From NCBI GenBank assembly GCA_963772585.1, contig CAVYXV010000002.1:620001-684000 (forward strand): 64,000 nt of DNA. The letters are read 5' to 3'. The notes beneath the pieces were generated by a model, which was not told where the DNA came from, did no database searches, and saw only the letters and a list, made by a program, of their open reading frames with translations. Positions 61,301-64,000 of the stretch are shown here, piece after piece (position 1 is the stretch's first letter; every line of letters starts with the position of its first letter). The stretch is from CAVVXN01 sp963772585 (GTDB lineage: Bacteria > Planctomycetota > PLA2 > JAEUHO01). A program made the position numbers and the translations under genes.

Positions 61301-64000
61301 CGAGCCCGCGCCCACGCCAACATGCCTTCCCGCTCGAACGCAGCGGACGATTGGTACTTCTCGGCGGTCTCGAGCGCTCCTTCCCGTGTGCGTGCCAGGA
61401 GCGTGGTGTACACGATGCGCGCCCTGGCGAGGGCCGGGATCGCGACGCGGTGCCGGACGCTCACGATGGGATCCAGTACGGTTCCCGACGTGTTGGTCAG
61501 AGGGTCTCCGTCGATCACCGAGCTCGGCGCTCGAACCCCTCTACCCCGCCCCAGGAAGCGCGCCCGGTCGCTCTCGTACTGCACCGCACCCTCGGCCTCA
61601 CCATCCAGTGCGGCGAGGTGCGCGAGCCAGGCCGGCGTCTCGTCCTGCGATCGCAGGCGCCGCGTCACCAGCAAGGCACCCAGATGGGGAACGAACTCGG
61701 ACTGCACGAAGAGGTTCGAGAACGCGGGGTGGGCTTCGTCCGCCGCTTGCGGTGCTAGCACGACCTCGGCGTACGACGTGAACTCGAGCACCCGGTCCCG
61801 GTTCTCGAGGTTGGTCACCGTCAACCGACGGAGCTCCGCATCGTCCTCGGGGGAGACCACGACCTCGAGGGAGATCTCGAGGGACCGGTCCCTCTGGGTG
61901 ATCTTCGCGCGGTCCTCCGAGAACACGACGTCGTACTTGTCCGCTGCGGTTGCGGTGGGTTGGAAGCCCGCGGACCACACACGCCCCGTGCCCGCGTCGC
62001 GCACGTAGAGGAACGTCCCCCAACAGTCGAGGGCGGTGTCCTCCCGCCAACGGGTCACGGCCAGCCCGCACCATCGGCTGAAACCGGAGCCTGCCGCCGT
62101 GACCATGACCGTGTACCGCCCATTGGAGAGAAGGTGCGTCCGGGGGATCACGTCGTGCGGAGAGTCGTAGTGCCGCAGGGTCGGAGGAAGGACGGCTCGC
62201 ACCCGCGCGGCGACCTGGACCTCTTCCGTCCGCGGCCGCGTGATGGCCACGTCACGCGGCGTACGCTCCTGGAGCAGGAGTTCTGCCGCCTGGACCATCC
62301 CATGAGCGTGGAACCTCCTCCGGGTACGGTCATCATGGGACACGTTTCCCAGAGCCACGAGCGTCATCCCGTGGTGATGGGCCATGTAGGAGCGGACCAC
62401 GACCGGTGTGGTCGTGCCCGTCAACCGCGAAGGCGTGTAGTCGAGCGCTTCGTAGAAGCCGTAGGTTCCGCGTGCACCCTCCAGCTCGAGGCGGGTGAAA
62501 TTCTTCAGTGCGGCGCCGCAGTCCACCATGGCGGCCAGCGCGGTGGCGTAGGGGGCCACGACGACGTCCTCGAAGAGCCCGCGCTTGAGTCCAAGGCCCG
62601 GGACCCCGAAAGCGGAGTACTGATAGGTCAGTTCCGCGTCCCGCGCGTTGTAGGCGGACTCGGACACCCCCCAGGGGACGCGGCGCTCCGCGCCGTAACG
62701 GATCTGACGTGCGACCACCAAGCGGCACGTGAGATCCAGCAGGCTGTGTGCGGGCTGCGACATCACCAGCAAAGGCATGAGGTACTCGAACATGGACCCG
62801 GACCACGACACCAGGGCCGCGCCGCGCCCAACCGGCGTGAGGGATCGCCCCAGGTGGAACCAGTGTTGGGGCGGCACGTCCCCCTTGGCGATGGCGAGGA
62901 AGCTCGCCAACCGCGCCTCGGAGGCCAGTAGGTCGTACCGACCTGGATCCAGCGTGTCGTCGGACACGCGGTAGCCGATCGCGAGAAGCCCGCCCGTGGA
63001 ATCGAAGAGGAATCGGAAGTCCATGGCCTCGACCAGTTCCTCCGCGAATCGAGCCATGCGGGAGAGGCGGCCCGCCAGGGCTCCCTCGGGGAGTTCCAGG
63101 TCCCGAAGGTGGCTGTTGACCGTGTCGCGTACCGCGCACGCCCAGAGGAGGACATCGGATCCCGCGTCGCCCGGCAACTCGCTCGATAGCGGGCGCGCAG
63201 CGGCCCCCAGATCGTCGGCCCGCTCCAGGATCCGCAGAAGGTGCTCGCGTTGATCGGCGTGCGTCGCGGGCCCCCTCGCGAGGTCCGCGGCCACCGCCTT
63301 CGCCGCCTCACGCAAGTGCACCGCCGTCATCGTCCGCGCCCGGCGCAGTCCGCGGGTCTGCTCCATCGAATCGGTCAGCAGGAGGAGCGCGTCCTCGATC
63401 CCCTCGCCGGTCTCCGGTCCGGTCACGGGACGCTGCAGGTGTTCCCGGCAGGCCTGGGCCATGGCGAGCAGGTATCCCGCCAGGTTTCCGCTGTCCACGG
63501 TGGACACGTACATGGGATCGAGAGGTCGTAGATCCTGAGTGTCGTACCAGTTGAGGAAGTGGCCCCGAAAGCGGCGGAGGCCACGCATCGTCTCCAGCGT
63601 GGCCTCCAGCCGTTCCACCATCTCCAAGGTGCCGATCCATCCGTAGTCACGGGCGACCACCGTGCTGAGCAGATAGAGCCCGATGTTCGTCGGTGAGGTG
63701 CGGCGGGCCACGACGGGTTCGGGATCCTCCTGGAAGTTGTCCGGCGGGAGAGCATGGTTGCGCTCATCGACGAACGTCTCGAAGAAGCGCCAGGTCCGCC
63801 GGGCGAACCGCCGCACGGCGTTCTTCTCCACGGAGGAGAGTTCGGGGGATCCCGTGGCCTTCGACGGAACGCTGATCCACCAGGCGAAAACGGGCGACGC
63901 CATCCAGAGGATGACGAACGGCGTGGCGACGAGCCAGGCCTCCGGCCGGAACAGGGCGACGAGCAGGCCCGCCGCCGCGCCCAGGATCACGCCCGAGCGC
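58309..64000 (-). CDS. Cyclic beta-glucan synthase-type GH94 protein, N-terminus off the window
   Basis: At least 1896 residues; the frame is open to the window edge, so the usual N-terminal GT84 glycosyltransferase part (NdvB-like proteins reach ~2800) would lie outside. Present: membrane segments (GAAAGLLVALF, LVATPFVILWMASPVFAWW), a glucoamylase-like domain (RRTSPTNIGLYLLSTVVARD, YGWIGTLEMVERLEATLETM), tandem carbohydrate-binding/GH94 N-terminal domains, and the C-terminal GH94 barrel with the catalytic Asp region GGGDWNDGMNRVG, YTHAAVWSVIAFAELGDGDE and EPPHVGRGGWTWYTGAAGWL. Role: making or trimming beta-1,2-glucan in the inner membrane and periplasm; phosphorylase activity alone is possible. 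Confidence 0.9.
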   Translation of the reverse strand, partial: RSGVILGAAAGLLVALFRPEAWLVATPFVILWMASPVFAWWISVPSKATGSPELSSVEKNAVRRFARRTWRFFETFVDERNHALPPDNFQEDPEPVVARRTSPTNIGLYLLSTVVARDYGWIGTLEMVERLEATLETMRGLRRFRGHFLNWYDTQDLRPLDPMYVSTVDSGNLAGYLLAMAQACREHLQRPVTGPETGEGIEDALLLLTDSMEQTRGLRRARTMTAVHLREAAKAVAADLARGPATHADQREHLLRILERADDLGAAARPLSSELPGDAGSDVLLWACAVRDTVNSHLRDLELPEGALAGRLSRMARFAEELVEAMDFRFLFDSTGGLLAIGYRVSDDTLDPGRYDLLASEARLASFLAIAKGDVPPQHWFHLGRSLTPVGRGAALVSWSGSMFEYLMPLLVMSQPAHSLLDLTCRLVVARQIRYGAERRVPWGVSESAYNARDAELTYQYSAFGVPGLGLKRGLFEDVVVAPYATALAAMVDCGAALKNFTRLELEGARGTYGFYEALDYTPSRLTGTTTPVVVRSYMAHHHGMTLVALGNVSHDDRTRRRFHAHGMVQAAELLLQERTPRDVAITRPRTEEVQVAARVRAVLPPTLRHYDSPHDVIPRTHLLSNGRYTVMVTAAGSGFSRWCGLAVTRWREDTALDCWGTFLYVRDAGTGRVWSAGFQPTATAADKYDVVFSEDRAKITQRDRSLEISLEVVVSPEDDAELRRLTVTNLENRDRVLEFTSYAEVVLAPQAADEAHPAFSNLFVQSEFVPHLGALLVTRRLRSQDETPAWLAHLAALDGEAEGAVQYESDRARFLGRGRGVRAPSSVIDGDPLTNTSGTVLDPIVSVRHRVAIPALARARIVYTTLLARTREGALETAEKYQSSAAFEREGMLAWARARAQLPHLGIGQEEAHLFQRLANRLLYADPTLRASPRVLSMNRKGMSGLWSLGISGDLPIVVVQIEAGEDRSVVRQLLRAHEYWRLRGVSSDLVVLNAKGASYSQDLQEAVEAMVRASRTATGHETHGQQGEVLVLREDRLSEADLVLLRSAARVLILAGGGALSEQVSRLERPAAPPPRPHAPDAPADAVSLPEPTLEFFNGLGGFTPDGLEYVTVLEKGQWTPAPWINVVANQGFGFHVSESGSGPTWSVNSRENKLTPWSNDPVGDAPGETMYVRDEDDGRVWGPTCLPIREEASPYVIRHGQGYSRFEHTSRGIAMELLVFVPLDDPVKISRLVLENRSDRRRRLSVTAYAEWVLGVGRPGSAPFVVTDIDPSTKAMFARSAWNEEFADRVAFADLGGLQTSWTGDRLEFLGRNASLAHPESVDRGGRLSGRTGAGLDPCAALQTRLELEPGERAEIRFLLGQGGSREEARTLIERYRARSCDAVLAEIRGYWDGVLEAVQVKTPDRAMDLMLNRWLLYQTLSCRIWARTALYQSGGAYGFRDQLQDVLAFAGTRPDVTRKHLLRAASRQFREGDVQHWWHPPSGRGVRTRISDDGLWLAYAVAQYLRTTGDSSICDESVPWLEGPRLDADQQEAYFKPAESEDRATLYEHCARVLDRSLAAGSHGLPLIGGGDWNDGMNRVGSEGRGESVWLGWFLLVNLREFAKIAALRSDGERAARWGTRAAALEASLEREAWDGEWYRRAYFDDGTPLGSAVNDECRIDSISQSWAVLSGAGRLARARQAMASVQRLLVRSKDSLLLLLSPPFNATGLDPGYIKGYPPGIRENGAQYTHAAVWSVIAFAELGDGDEATRLFQLLNPIHHAGSREDVRSYKVEPYVVAADIYSEPPHVGRGGWTWYTGAAGWLHRAGLEWILGFRKRGSGLCIDPCIPRHWEGFEVAYRHGGTTYRITVRNPNAVCRGVTRLTLDGVQLPADALVPLSEDAGEHHVEVVLG

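Overview
The window is a GC-rich (about 70%) bacterial chromosome segment. Type IV pilus genes, many OmpA-like and carboxypeptidase-regulatory-domain lipoproteins, membrane-tethered SpoIIE-type phosphatases and a cyclic-glucan-synthase-like GH94 giant suggest an uncultured planctomycete-like or other large-genome Gram-negative bacterium. The phylum is inferred from gene content and is not certain.

Layout. 1-4726 (minus strand): pilT, pilB, pilC and a membrane-anchored partial gene. 5122-10069: two OmpA-domain lipoproteins and a large lipoprotein built of repeated carboxypeptidase-regulatory-like domains. 10111-12195: PilZ protein, left-handed beta-helix acyltransferase and prepilin peptidase in one coupled run. 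12332-22206: ssb, a TPR lipid/periplasmic protein, an acetyl-CoA synthetase-like enzyme, a methyltransferase, metG and a cysteine-peptidase-like lipoprotein. 22422-29277: acyl-CoA metabolism (two acyl-CoA dehydrogenases, MeaB GTPase, cobalamin-binding mutase subunit, 3-hydroxyacyl-CoA dehydrogenase, thiolase) with a rhomboid protease between. 29426-38891: housekeeping genes (hexulose-phosphate isomerase-like, PyrK, Nudix-HD fusion, argS, cytochrome c, SpoIIE phosphatase, D-cysteine desulfhydrase-like, GNAT, small membrane protein). 39008-39084: tRNA-Arg(CCT).

The accessory part is 39085-56924, a composite island directly downstream of tRNA-Arg. It consists of two diverged tandem copies of the same plan: tyrosine integrase, RHS protein or RHS-like tip, a low-GC lipoprotein gene, then convergent phage-derived lysis/tail-like genes. 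In copy 1 the integrase is cut after its core-domain start and followed by a 3.7-kb transposon carrying four overlapping genes, two of them separate DDE integrases; only a tip fragment of the neighbouring RHS-like gene remains. Copy 2 keeps a complete 1636-residue secreted RHS protein whose last ~270 codons switch to low GC and overlap a lipoprotein gene by 4 nt, the layout of a polymorphic toxin with its protector. A relic of the same transposon family closes the island at 56924. After it come a second SpoIIE phosphatase and a GH94 enzyme running off the right edge.

Many conserved genes (pilC, pilB, pilT, metG, 3-hydroxyacyl-CoA dehydrogenase, thiolase, desulfhydrase-like gene) are interrupted by single-base shifts, several in G or C runs. 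This looks more like residual sequencing error than real decay, so those genes are annotated as whole loci.
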